A stretch of 64,000 nt of DNA from Pueribacillus sp041725775. Its GTDB lineage: Bacteria; Bacillota; Bacilli; Bacillales; UBA6769. Location: NCBI RefSeq assembly GCF_041725775.1, contig NZ_JBEUEL010000006.1, positions 1-64,000 of the forward strand, in the 5' to 3' direction. A program made the translations under genes and the position numbers. The notes under the pieces are model-generated. The model was not told the DNA's origin and searched no databases. It saw only the letters and a list, made by a program, of their open reading frames with translations. Shown in pieces: positions 54,813 through 63,357 of the stretch (position 1 is the first letter of the stretch; the number at the start of each line of letters is the position of its first letter).

Positions 54813-54925
54813 TGAGGCTTTACATTGAGTGACGAGAATGATAGGCTATAAAGCCTTACGCAACAAGGATTGCTACGTCTTTGCGTAAAGAGTCATGCTC
54901 GTGGAGGCTCAATGTCAAGCCTTCA
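54813..54925. repeat. 113-nt nested palindrome
   Basis: TGAGGCTTTACATTGAG (54813-54829) pairs with CTCAATGTCAAGCCTTCA (54908-54925). Inner pairs ACGAGAATGA/TCATGCTCGT and CTTACGCAA/TTGCGTAAAG continue the stem. It could be a small non-autonomous element or a structured intercistronic RNA. Other copies were not seen in this window. Confidence 0.7.
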
Positions 54926-54970
54926 ATTTTCGGAGAGTTTTCATAAATCTTTTGACGTTACCATTGCTCG

Positions 54971-55333
54971 TTATCTCCATGCTGACATCCCGCCTCTTAC
55001 ATTTGCGAGTTTTGTAAAGCCTCGCTTTTTTAATATCTTCGTTGCATTGTTACTTCTTGCCCCGGTTTGGCAAATGACGACAATTTCCTTGTCTTTCGAT
55101 AGTTTGTTTTGACTATTCATTAAACGAGTTAATGGAATATTTATAAAACGACGTATATGATTTGCTTTAAATTCCTGAGGAGTTCGAACATCAATGAATT
55201 GATAGCCTTTTTGGTTCAGCAACCCTTTTAATTCTGTAGTTGATATTTGACGCACTCCTTTTGCAGGTAACATTCGACTTACGAAAAACAAAGCAACTAA
55301 GGTAAATAAAAGACCATAAATGATGAAACCCAC
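54971..55333 (-). CDS. Membrane-anchored rhodanese
   Basis: 120 residues: a helix (3-20) followed by a rhodanese domain with C88 in CQTGARS. YqhL-like. Ribosome binding site GGAGTGG. Placed 11 bases after the DsrE-like gene stop. Confidence 0.88.
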   Translation of the reverse strand: MGFIIYGLLFTLVALFFVSRMLPAKGVRQISTTELKGLLNQKGYQFIDVRTPQEFKANHIRRFINIPLTRLMNSQNKLSKDKEIVVICQTGARSNNATKILKKRGFTKLANVRGGMSAWR

Positions 55334-55344
55334 TGGACCACTCC

Positions 55345-55824
55345 TTAAATAAACAGATTTACATTTCCGTCTTCAGCATCAGCTAAATAAGCAGCAACAC
55401 CGGCATACTCAATTCCATCAATGAGTTCCTCTTTTTGGAGCCCAAGAAGATCCATTGTCATCGTGCATGCAACAAGTTTTACATCTTGTTCTTGAGCCAT
55501 GGAAATCAAGTCTCCTAACGGCAACGCATTATGCTTTTTCATAACACGTTTGATTAATTTAGGTCCGATGCCTGCAAAGTTCATTTGAGAAAGTCCCATT
55601 TTTTCGGCACCCCGTGGCATCATCTTTCCAAACATATTTTCTAAAAACCCTTTTTTCACAGGGACAGGTTCGTCTTTTCTAAACGCATTCAGACCCCAAA
55701 ATGTTGCAAAAATGGTCACCTCATGGTCATATGCTGCAGCGCCATTCGCGATGATAAACGCTGCCATTGCCTTATCGTAATCTCCACTAAATAAAATAAT
55801 ATTTGTTGTTTTCTTTTCAGACAT
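55345..55824 (-). CDS. yrkE: DsrE-like sulfur relay protein, YrkE-type
   Basis: 159 residues from the ATG at 55824 (AGGAGTG upstream; the frame opens to 55929 through the operator, which is not coding). DsrE-like fold with conserved Cys in VACTMTMDLLGL. Sulfur carrier in the yrk-type module. The CstR operator lies just upstream, at 55844-55861. Confidence 0.85.
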   Translation of the reverse strand: MSEKKTTNIILFSGDYDKAMAAFIIANGAAAYDHEVTIFATFWGLNAFRKDEPVPVKKGFLENMFGKMMPRGAEKMGLSQMNFAGIGPKLIKRVMKKHNALPLGDLISMAQEQDVKLVACTMTMDLLGLQKEELIDGIEYAGVAAYLADAEDGNVNLFI

Positions 55825-55843
55825 ACAAACACTCCTATTTCCA

Positions 55844-55861
55844 TATACCCACGTGGGTATA
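55844..55861. promoter_or_regulatory. CstR-type operator before yrkE
   Basis: TATACCCACGTGGGTATA is a perfect 18-bp palindrome of the ATACCC-n-GGGTAT kind that CstR/CsoR proteins bind. It lies 20 bp before the yrkE start. Confidence 0.8.
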
Positions 55862-55984
55862 TTTTTAATTAAAAAAATTCGTTCATTTATGATGTCGCAA
55901 CCGCACGTGTTTAGCTTTTCCATATTCAATCACCCGTCATTTACTTTAGTTCAAACGGGAGGTAGAATCCTAATAAATCTCGCT

Positions 55985-56245
55985 TTATCTACTTTTTACT
56001 AAAAGGTCAACAGCTTCTTTAATTTGAGAATCTGTATCTTCGCCTTTTTCAATTTGTTCTCTTACACAATGTTCCAAGTTAGAGCTTACAACAATTGCAA
56101 TTGCCCGATCCATAGCATTCCTTGCAGCGGACATTTGCGAAACTAATTCTCTGCAATCTTTACCTTCATTCATCATTCGCAAAATAGCTCGAACTTGACC
56201 TTCAACTCTACGCACTCTATTCTTAACTTTCGTGTCGTATTCCAT
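55985..56245 (-). CDS. cstR: CstR-type persulfide-sensing repressor, copy 1
   Basis: 86-residue all-helical protein of the CsoR/RcnR family. C31 and C60 are at the persulfide-sensing positions of CstR. The residue four before C60 is N56, where copper-sensing CsoR has His, so this is a CstR and not CsoR. GGAGGGAG precedes the ATG. Promoter and operator at 56404-56432; a second cstR lies at 60628. Confidence 0.9.
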   Translation of the reverse strand: MEYDTKVKNRVRRVEGQVRAILRMMNEGKDCRELVSQMSAARNAMDRAIAIVVSSNLEHCVREQIEKGEDTDSQIKEAVDLLVKSR

Positions 56246-56403
56246 TCGACTCCCTCCTTCATCTGCATTTATACCATTTTGAATGAGTAATCAAGTTCTG
56301 TTTACTTCGAAAAACTTTCTATATGCTTGCTTTTATTTCTCCGTTCTTTGCTCCCTTTTAATAAGCAAACAAGTATTCGACTGGATAACGGTATGCAATG
56401 TTT

Positions 56404-56432
56404 AATATATACCCACGGTGGTATATTGTCAA
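56404..56432 (-). promoter_or_regulatory. cstR promoter with operator inside the spacer
   Basis: On the minus strand TTGACA (56432-56427), exactly 17 bp, TATATT (56409-56404). The spacer is the inverted repeat ATATACC-n6-GGTATAT (56407-56426). A bound CstR would cover the promoter, so self-repression is expected. Confidence 0.85.
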
Positions 56433-56435
56433 ACC

Positions 56436-56774
56436 TCAAGTCATGACGTAAACGTAATAAGCCGCAATTAACAGCAAAATGACGCAAATCATTAAACACG
56501 ATGATTTTAGATGAAGAGCGAAAAGATTGTGAATTAATATTTTTCTGATTTTGAAAATATTTAAACGTTGAAAAGAAAATCGTAATTAATCCTAATACTA
56601 ATGAAAAAAGACTAATCATTAATGCAAGAGTATTGTCGATGACTTCATTTAGCGGTGTGTAAAAATGTAATGTCGTTGCTAAGAATCCAACTCCAATCAT
56701 TCCAAGAGCAGTGCGAACCCATGCTAAATATGTTGTTGAATGTACTTAGATTCTTGTCGGCTATTATCGTTCAT
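56436..56774 (-). pseudogene. DUF202/YidH-like membrane protein, frameshifted
   Basis: From the ATG at 56774: MNDNSRQESKYIQQHI, then a TAG; in a shifted frame WVRTALGMIGVGFLAT and two helices; then a second shift to LMICVILLLIAAYYVYVMT and a stop at 56436. Read together these give a DUF202 protein of about 110 residues with three helices (QQHI-AWVRTAL is the family signature). Two frame changes make it non-functional. The open frame beyond 56436 runs through the cstR promoter and is not coding. Confidence 0.8.
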
Positions 56775-56821
56775 TTTTAAGTACCCCAACCCTTTTACTC
56801 TTGCTAAGCGCATAATCTTTT

Positions 56822-57370
56822 CTACGTTAATCTCTCCAATTCTCCTGACTCCACGTGAAACAAGCAACCTCTAATTTCTACATTATCTCCATAAGCTTTA
56901 TAGATCGGATGTGTTTTTAAATTTTCCACTTGTTGTAAGACGTTAATTTTTGCTAGTTCATCTAACGAAAGTTCGGAACTATCGTTCGGAAAACTGTTTC
57001 GAATGTGTGAAATCCATCCGCGCAATTCATTTTCTTCTTTGTCTGACGAAGCCGCTTTTATTCCCCCACAGCCAGTATGCCCTTTTACAATAATCGCTTT
57101 AACTTTTAAATGCTTTAGCGCGAAATACAGGCTAGCTGAAAAGCTTTCATCATCTGATACGACTTGATTCGCAATATTGCGATGCACAAACATATGACCG
57201 AGAGGCATTTGTGTAATGACGGAAGGACTTACTCGTGAATCACTGCACGACAAAACAAAATATTCAGGTGCCTGCCCTTTTTTTAATTCATCAAAATAAG
57301 CGGGATTGATTTCTTTTATTTTACGAATAAATTCTTCATTTTTTCTTCGCAAGTCTTCCACATCAATCAC
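56822..57370 (-). CDS. Beta-carbonic anhydrase
   Basis: 182 residues. Zinc ligands C42, H98 and C101 with the D44/R46 dyad (SCSDSR and KGHTGCGG). Hydrates CO2 to bicarbonate. It lies 6 bases after the SulP gene; SulP-carbonic anhydrase pairs are known and suggest bicarbonate or sulfate transport coupling. Confidence 0.92.
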   Translation of the reverse strand: MIDVEDLRRKNEEFIRKIKEINPAYFDELKKGQAPEYFVLSCSDSRVSPSVITQMPLGHMFVHRNIANQVVSDDESFSASLYFALKHLKVKAIIVKGHTGCGGIKAASSDKEENELRGWISHIRNSFPNDSSELSLDELAKINVLQQVENLKTHPIYKAYGDNVEIRGCLFHVESGELERLT

Positions 57371-57376
57371 TCCCTG

Positions 57377-59038
57377 TCATTTCCCAATCGCTTTGATCGC
57401 ATGATTAATTGACAAGTAGGAAAGTTGCTGCTTATTTTCGCCTTCCCACCTTGCTTTTTTCAGCACATCCATGACAGGACCTTTTATTCCAGCAAATAAA
57501 AATTCGATTTTCCCTTGGCCGCATGAATCGACCATTTCTTTCAGCGAATGAATAGCGATCGCATCAATCGAATTCACTCCTGAAAAATCGATTATGACCC
57601 ATTTAACATCGGGATTTGCTTCGATTCGTTCACACAGCTTCTCTTCCAAGTACGCTGCATTTGCAAAATAAAGTGAGGCATCGACTCTAAAAATGAGAAC
57701 TTCCGAGTCTGTCTTTGCATCTGGAAAACGTTTAATGTTTCGAAAAATATTTTCTTTCGGTAAATAGCCTAGCTCAGCGACATGAGGATACGCGCTTCTA
57801 CCAATAAAAACGAGTAATGAAAAAGCGAGTCCAATTAAAATCCCTTGCTCAATTCCAATCGTCAATGTGGCGACAAACGTAACAACCCATGTCCAGCCAT
57901 CGAGTTTTCGAATATTAAATAACCGTTTCGCTTCCTTTATATCAATTAAACTGTACACCGCAAACATAATGATTGCTGCAAGTACAGCTTGCGGAAGATA
58001 ATAAAATAAACTAGTAAAAAACATAAGTGTTAATAAAATGAGCACAGCAGTAATCATTGAAGCGAGCGGTGTTCTTGCCCCAGATTGATAGTTTACAGCT
58101 GATCGAGAAAATCCGCCTGTAACTGGATAAGCAGAAAAAAATGATCCGACGACATTCGCTAATCCTAATCCAACTAACTCTTTATTAGGAACAACTTTAT
58201 ATTTTTCTTTCGAAGCAATCGCCTTTGCCATCGCGATTGATTCCATAAAACCCACGAATGAGATCGTGAGCGCAATTGGAAGAAGGGCAATCATCGAATC
58301 GATGCTAAAAGCAGGGATTGACAATGACGGCAACCCTTTTGGCACTTCACCGACGATGTTTATCCCAAACTTTTGCAATTGCAAAAAATAAACGACTAAA
58401 ATGCTTAACACAACGACGACGAGCGGTCCCGGCACTTTCGGAACAAATTTTTTAATTCCGATCAGCACGAGGATGCTTCCGCCTCCAATCGCAAATGCAA
58501 CCCAATTTATTTCTGACAGCTTCGTAATCGACTCCCATAATATGAGAAATACATGATCAGATTCAATTTGAATGCCGAGTAAATGCTTTAATTGACTTAG
58601 CCCGATCATAATCGCAGCTGCTGAAGTAAACCCACTAATGACCGCATGCGATAAAAAGTTCACTAAAAAACCGAGTCGCAAAACTCCCATGAGAAACTGT
58701 ATAAACCCAATCATAAACATAAGCAAAAGCACTAATGAGATATACTCATCCGTACCAGGTTCTGCAAGCGTTGATACTCCAGCAAAAACTAGTAATGAAA
58801 CCATGGCTACAGGACCTACAGCAAGCTGACGCGACGTTCCAAACAGCGCATAAACAATTAAAGGAATCGTAGCCGCATAAAGCCCAATAACTGGAGGGAG
58901 TCCTGCTAACATGGCATATGCCATTCCTTGTGGAATAAGCATAATCGCTACAATGATCCCTGCCGATAAGTCACCGCTTAAATCAGACTTATTGTAATTG
59001 GGGATCCAATCAAAAGCAGGAATAAGTTTTTTTAACAT
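57377..59038 (-). CDS. SulP-family anion transporter
   Basis: 553 residues with 10-14 helices and a STAS domain in the last 100 (VKWVIIDFSGVNSIDAIAIHSLKEM). Motifs PQGMAYAMLAGLPPVIGLYA and GSFFSAYPVTGGFSRSAVN mark SulP. Sulfate or bicarbonate is the likely substrate; with the sulfur module on one side and a carbonic anhydrase on the other, both are possible. Confidence 0.9.
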   Translation of the reverse strand: MLKKLIPAFDWIPNYNKSDLSGDLSAGIIVAIMLIPQGMAYAMLAGLPPVIGLYAATIPLIVYALFGTSRQLAVGPVAMVSLLVFAGVSTLAEPGTDEYISLVLLLMFMIGFIQFLMGVLRLGFLVNFLSHAVISGFTSAAAIMIGLSQLKHLLGIQIESDHVFLILWESITKLSEINWVAFAIGGGSILVLIGIKKFVPKVPGPLVVVVLSILVVYFLQLQKFGINIVGEVPKGLPSLSIPAFSIDSMIALLPIALTISFVGFMESIAMAKAIASKEKYKVVPNKELVGLGLANVVGSFFSAYPVTGGFSRSAVNYQSGARTPLASMITAVLILLTLMFFTSLFYYLPQAVLAAIIMFAVYSLIDIKEAKRLFNIRKLDGWTWVVTFVATLTIGIEQGILIGLAFSLLVFIGRSAYPHVAELGYLPKENIFRNIKRFPDAKTDSEVLIFRVDASLYFANAAYLEEKLCERIEANPDVKWVIIDFSGVNSIDAIAIHSLKEMVDSCGQGKIEFLFAGIKGPVMDVLKKARWEGENKQQLSYLSINHAIKAIGK

Positions 59039-59164
59039 TTTGTACTCCCCTCTTTCTATCTAAATAAAACTCCTATCCACAATCACGTAAAAGTAAGAGA
59101 AGGGGAGTCAGTTCCCCTTCCATATCTGTCAGAAAAGGGCATCATTTCTCCCATCTCTATCGAT

Positions 59165-59392
59165 TTATCCTTTTTTAATCCAAAACTTAAATACGCCGTT
59201 TTCTTCAGTATCTTTAAGGATTTCATGTCCACCAGATTTAGCCCAGGCCATCAAGTCATTTTTTGAGCCTTTGTCTGTTGCATGAACTTCTAACACTTCA
59301 CCTGTTTTCAACTCATTCATCGCTTTTTTCGTTCTAACAATTGGCATTGGACATGCTAGTCCCGTGGCATCTACAACTTTAACAGCTTCCAT
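59165..59392 (-). CDS. yrkI: TusA-family sulfurtransferase, YrkI-like
   Basis: 75 residues; C14 in GLACPMPIVRTKKA. Small sulfur carrier. It lies 38 bases after the DsrE gene; a GAAGGGGA/TCCCCTTC hairpin (59099-59120) separates it from sulP. Confidence 0.9.
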   Translation of the reverse strand: MEAVKVVDATGLACPMPIVRTKKAMNELKTGEVLEVHATDKGSKNDLMAWAKSGGHEILKDTEENGVFKFWIKKG

Positions 59393-59430
59393 GATTGAAT
59401 CTCTCCTTCATATTTTTTCATTTTTACAAA

Positions 59431-59826
59431 TTAAAATGTCAGTGTCATCGTTGCGTCAGAAGCATATTCAACAAAGGTTGCTGCTCCTGCAACTTCGATT
59501 CCGTCAACAAATGCATCCTTGTCTAGACCCATGACATCCATTGTCATTTGGCAAGCAATAATTTTTACTCCAAGGTCCTTCGCTATTTCTAACATTTCTG
59601 GAATCGGTGGTACATTTTCTTTTTCAAAGCCTTCTTTGAAATGTTCTTTTCCTTCAGGTATCGGCAATTGCTTATGTGCCTCTTTATGAATTAAATTTAA
59701 GCCTTCGAATGTAAAAAAGATCCCGACTTCTTTATCACTTGCTGCTGCCGCAGTTGCAATGTTAAACACTTTATACGCATCGAATAATCCACCATTACTT
59801 GCAATAATTGCTACTTTATCTGCCAT
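59431..59826 (-). CDS. DsrE-like sulfur relay protein, second copy
   Basis: 131 residues from the ATG at 59826 (GGAGG upstream). Conserved Cys in IIACQMTMDVMGL. A shorter DsrE homologue than the one at 55345. It lies between yrkF and yrkI. Confidence 0.88.
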   Translation of the reverse strand: MADKVAIIASNGGLFDAYKVFNIATAAAASDKEVGIFFTFEGLNLIHKEAHKQLPIPEGKEHFKEGFEKENVPPIPEMLEIAKDLGVKIIACQMTMDVMGLDKDAFVDGIEVAGAATFVEYASDATMTLTF

Positions 59827-59843
59827 TTTGTATTCCTCCAATT

Positions 59844-60416
59844 TTATTTTGTTGTTTCAAGTGGACCCGTCCATTCAATCATACCTTGGACAACATTTGT
59901 TACATGTTTAAAACCTTTATCAGTTAGTTGTTTACAAGCTAAATCACTTCGATTTCCCGAACGACAGACGATTAATATTTCATTTTCTGGGTCGAGTTCA
60001 TTTGCTCTTTCGCCTAACTCCCCTAATGGGATCGATAGTGACCCAGGGATGTGGCCGAAATTATATTCAGCTGGTTCACGAACATCAATAATTGTTATTT
60101 CTTCATTCGCTTCGAGCTTTTTTAGAAGCTCATCATTTTGAATGACATGAGGAAATTTCAATTCTTCTTTTTCCTCTGATTCACTTGCTTTACGCAAATA
60201 ATGTTTAAGTACCTCGCCATCTTCTTTCGTTCCAAGATATTGATGGCCACTACTTTTTGCCCAAGCTTGAATATCAGCAAGTGAGCCTTTATCTGTCGCT
60301 TGAACTTCAAGCACTTGACCAGGCTTCAGTTCATTGACAGCTTTTTTTGTTCTTACGATTGGCATAGGACAAGCGAGTCCTTTAGCATCAACCACTTGAT
60401 CAACTTGAATGCTCAA
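59844..60416 (-). CDS. yrkF: TusA-rhodanese fusion, YrkF-type
   Basis: 190 residues from the TTG at 60416, which has GGAGGG about 7 bases upstream; the ATG at 60431 overlaps that site. TusA domain with C16 in GLACPMP, then a rhodanese domain (about 90-185) with C151 in CRSGNRS. Expected to relay persulfide sulfur internally. First gene of this operon, preceded by a strong promoter and a half-palindrome operator. Confidence 0.9.
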   Translation of the reverse strand: MSIQVDQVVDAKGLACPMPIVRTKKAVNELKPGQVLEVQATDKGSLADIQAWAKSSGHQYLGTKEDGEVLKHYLRKASESEEKEELKFPHVIQNDELLKKLEANEEITIIDVREPAEYNFGHIPGSLSIPLGELGERANELDPENEILIVCRSGNRSDLACKQLTDKGFKHVTNVVQGMIEWTGPLETTK

Positions 60417-60449
60417 TAGTTTTCCCTCCATATTTTTGTTCAGGTACGC

Positions 60450-60492
60450 ATACCCGTATATGTATAATATATGACAAAAAAATATTTGTCAA
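60450..60492 (-). promoter_or_regulatory. yrkF promoter with CstR-like operator
   Basis: TTGACA (60492-60487), 17-bp spacer, TATTAT (60469-60464) on the minus strand. ATACCCGTATATGTAT (60450-60465) overlaps the -10 end and resembles one imperfect CstR site. Confidence 0.7.
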
Positions 60493-60627
60493 TAAGTGTT
60501 CAAACATCATGAATCTAAGATTCTCTTCACTGCTATTCAAAGCTATGCTATGATTTTTTTGAAACATCGAGTAAAATATGGTTTGATCTTCTTGAGTAAA
60601 TAAAGCATGTAGGAGCGATAAAGAAAA

Positions 60628-60894
60628 ATGGAATATTCAAACGAAATTAAAAACCGTTTAAAACGAGCAGAAGGACAAGTTCGCGGAATTTTACGAATGA
60701 TGGATGAAAGCAAACATTGCAAAGATGTCGTTAGTCAATTATCGGCCGTACGCAACGCGCTTGACAAAGCCATTGCACAAATTGTTGCTATGAACTTACA
60801 GCAATGCATTTTAGAAGAACAAGCGAAAGGAAAAGATAGTGGTTCAGACAAATTTGTCGAAGAAGCAATCGAATTACTTGTGAAAAGTCGATAA
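60628..60894 (+). CDS. cstR: CstR-type persulfide-sensing repressor, copy 2
   Basis: 88 residues; C31 and C60 at the same positions as in copy 1, and N56 in place of a copper-ligand His. The gene is divergent from yrkF, so it may govern that operon. A terminator follows at 60953. Confidence 0.9.
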   Translation: MEYSNEIKNRLKRAEGQVRGILRMMDESKHCKDVVSQLSAVRNALDKAIAQIVAMNLQQCILEEQAKGKDSGSDKFVEEAIELLVKSR

Positions 60895-60952
60895 ACATGA
60901 AAAAAATTATCTGATTTTTTAGCGTCCCTTAAATCGCTCGTGTGAAAAATAT

Positions 60953-60992
60953 AAAAAGCGAGGGGAAGAAACGTTACTTCAACTCGCTTTTT
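60953..60992. terminator. Bidirectional terminator after cstR copy 2
   Basis: AAAAAGCGAG (60953-60962) and CTCGCTTTTT (60983-60992) pair, between convergent genes. Confidence 0.85.
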
Positions 60993-62085
60993 AAGTAAGG
61001 ATCGCATCACAATCAGTAATTAAAATTGAAGGATGTTTTACTAGTTCAATTTCATACGGTCTCTCGATTGACCTTCCGTTCGAATCAGTAAGAACTCGTA
61101 CTGACGGACGACTCGGAGACCCCATTTCATAATGAATAACAACCGCTGTTTCACCTGTATTTAATTTCACCGTTAAGCCAACGGGATATGTCGCAACAGA
61201 TTTTTGAAATGCTTGCACATATTTCGATTCAAAATGCGTGTATGTCCTTGCATACAAAATTTCCATTGCTTCATGGGGGAGCATTGCTTTCCGATATGGA
61301 CGATTTGACGTTAAGGCGTCAAACACATCTGCAACAGCTAAAATTTTACCATAAGGATGGATTTCGTCTCCTTTTAACCCTCTCGGATAGCCGCTTCCAT
61401 CTAACTTTTCATGATGTTGCAACGCACAGTGAGCAGATAATAATGAAATCGCCGGATCTTTACGCAAAATTTCGAAGCCATATTCTGTATGCATTTTAAT
61501 CATTTCAAATTCGTCATCTTCAAGTGTACCTTTTTTATTTAAAATGTCTGTTGGAATCTCACACTTACCAACGTCGTGCAACATACTTCCGATCCCAATT
61601 TCATTCAGCTGATTTTCATTAAACCCAAGATGAACCGTCATCGCCAATGTATACAACGTCACGTTAGTTGAATGCGAAAACGTATACGAATCGTGAGTGA
61701 AAATATCGGTCAATAAATTCATAACGTTGTTCATAGATTTTATTTCAGACAACAGATTTTTCAAAGCATTTTGCAATTTATCAATATTAATTCCTTCAAA
61801 AATTCGTTCTTTCTTTTTCTCATCTGAATAAAATTGATGATAAATTTCAGAAATAGCGTTCGTTGTCTCGATCCGCAATTCCATCGGAATATGTTCATCA
61901 ATTTCTATATCTTCAAGTCGTTCGTCTTCAATATAAACAAAAGAAATGCCACGTCTTTTCAAAGCATAAATCGCGCGTTCGGTTAAGCTCGTACCCCTCG
62001 CAATTAATACCATGCCTTGTTCACTATAAATCGGCTTAGCCGTCACCATTCCCGCTTGACAGTTTAGTATCGACACTAATCTCAA
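60991..62085 (-). CDS. HD-GYP-domain protein (c-di-GMP phosphodiesterase)
   Basis: 364 residues. N-terminal part to about 100, then HD-GYP with HDVGK, HHEKLDGSGYPRGLKGDEI and ILAVADVFDALTSNRPYR. These catalyse c-di-GMP breakdown. No receiver or transmembrane part is present. The last residues read ILITDCDAILT. Confidence 0.9.
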   Translation of the reverse strand: MRLVSILNCQAGMVTAKPIYSEQGMVLIARGTSLTERAIYALKRRGISFVYIEDERLEDIEIDEHIPMELRIETTNAISEIYHQFYSDEKKKERIFEGINIDKLQNALKNLLSEIKSMNNVMNLLTDIFTHDSYTFSHSTNVTLYTLAMTVHLGFNENQLNEIGIGSMLHDVGKCEIPTDILNKKGTLEDDEFEMIKMHTEYGFEILRKDPAISLLSAHCALQHHEKLDGSGYPRGLKGDEIHPYGKILAVADVFDALTSNRPYRKAMLPHEAMEILYARTYTHFESKYVQAFQKSVATYPVGLTVKLNTGETAVVIHYEMGSPSRPSVRVLTDSNGRSIERPYEIELVKHPSILITDCDAILT

Positions 62086-62556
62086 GTTGTACCCACCCTA
62101 ACTGGCTTTGTTCTTCGTTAATTGAACTGTGTATGATACTATTATAACTTTTTTGTCGATAAATGAATATCATTTTTAACAATCCTATCCTCAAGAAACT
62201 CGAAGAACGAAGCCTAGTGAGTAAGTCAGTTCGCGGTAAACAAACAGGTCGTTCACATGATGTAATTCATGTCTGAGTGAAACAACAAAGAAATACTCAA
62301 AAGTTTGTACTCCAGCAAAATATTTAAAGAAGTAGATTCATTAGCATTAGTAAATGCACAAATAATTTTGCAAAAGAAGTTCAGTCGTATTGAATTTCCA
62401 AACAAACAATCTTATTCAACAAATATCGAACAATATGCTGTATTTCGATTTTAACAGAAACAGAATACGATTGACTTTGCGATGCGATGGATGATCTAGA
62501 TGTCAAAGCGAACGAAAACTAACTCGAAAATCGCAGAAAGAAAAGCGAAGGTTAGT
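62086..62556. other. Intergenic stretch without a recognised feature
   Basis: No frame of note, promoter or hairpin stood out. It separates two minus-strand genes of unrelated role. Confidence 0.4.
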
Positions 62557-63093
62557 TCACTCCCGTTGTTTTAAAAATAACGTTTTTACAAAGTCATGTT
62601 CATTATTAGCTTCAATATAAAGAATGAACGGATCACATTCGTATAATAAAAATGACTGATGATCAAGCTCACTTTTTTCAATTCCAGTCGTTGATTTTCC
62701 AATTTGTGCTTCAACATGACGTAATTGGAGTGACTCGTCTCTTGATAAGTACACTTCAATGCTTGTAACAACTTCTTGATCGAATGGAACGAAGTACATA
62801 ACATCACCATAAACGTAAAAATTCGCTCCACCCCACACTCCTTGCTCATCAGGACTTCCGATATTTGCGATAATGTCATTAATATTCGTCCCGATTGGAT
62901 ACTGAGCATGAATTAACTCACCTTTAGAAGCGAGGTGTAACAATTCCTCGTTAAAAACTGAATCGCTTAAGTTATCTGTTTCAACATTTTCTTGTTCAGC
63001 ATGTACACGATTTGTTTCCGTTAAAGGGAATGGTGATTGACCGTTAATAAACATAATCATTAGCAAAGCAATGATGTGAAATCCTTGTTTCAT
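62557..63093 (-). CDS. DUF4309 secreted protein, YjgB-like
   Basis: 178 residues: signal peptide (to about residue 33), then a DUF4309 domain (GELIHAQYPIGTNINDIIANIGSPDE, FYVYGDVMYF). The cleavage site NRVHA-E is visible. Role unknown. GGGGGAAG precedes the ATG. Confidence 0.8.
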   Translation of the reverse strand: MKQGFHIIALLMIMFINGQSPFPLTETNRVHAEQENVETDNLSDSVFNEELLHLASKGELIHAQYPIGTNINDIIANIGSPDEQGVWGGANFYVYGDVMYFVPFDQEVVTSIEVYLSRDESLQLRHVEAQIGKSTTGIEKSELDHQSFLLYECDPFILYIEANNEHDFVKTLFLKQRE

Positions 63094-63325
63094 TACTTTC
63101 TTCCCCCTATTTTTTCTTTCCTCTTCTTGAGTTCTTTCTAAAGATCGTTCAAATATGTAAGGCTCACAAGATGTGAGTCAGTGTGATAAGTGTTAACTAA
63201 CTTTTACGTTATTCACGTCAATATTTTATGTTGCATCACTCAGAACTCCACTTCCCTTTTTGCCTTTCGATGTCCTCTCTTTTTAGAACTCACACTATTA
63301 ATGTATTCAGAAAAAAATAAAAAAG

Positions 63326-63356
63326 CACGGTAGCAAGCAAACTACCGTACATTTTT
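63326..63356 (-). terminator. Terminator of the acetoacetyl-CoA synthetase gene
   Basis: ACGGTAG (63327-63333) and CTACCGT (63342-63348) pair; the minus strand continues with GCTTTTTTATTTTTTT. Confidence 0.85.
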
Positions 63357-63357
63357 A

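Noticed and set aside
55825..55929. Longer N-terminus for yrkE
   Set aside because: It crosses the operator palindrome and has no ribosome binding site, while AGGAGTG precedes the ATG at 55824.
56302..56435. C-terminal extension of the DUF202-like frame
   Set aside because: It reads through the cstR promoter and operator (DNIPPWVYIKH is the operator translated). The true reading shifts frame and stops at 56436.
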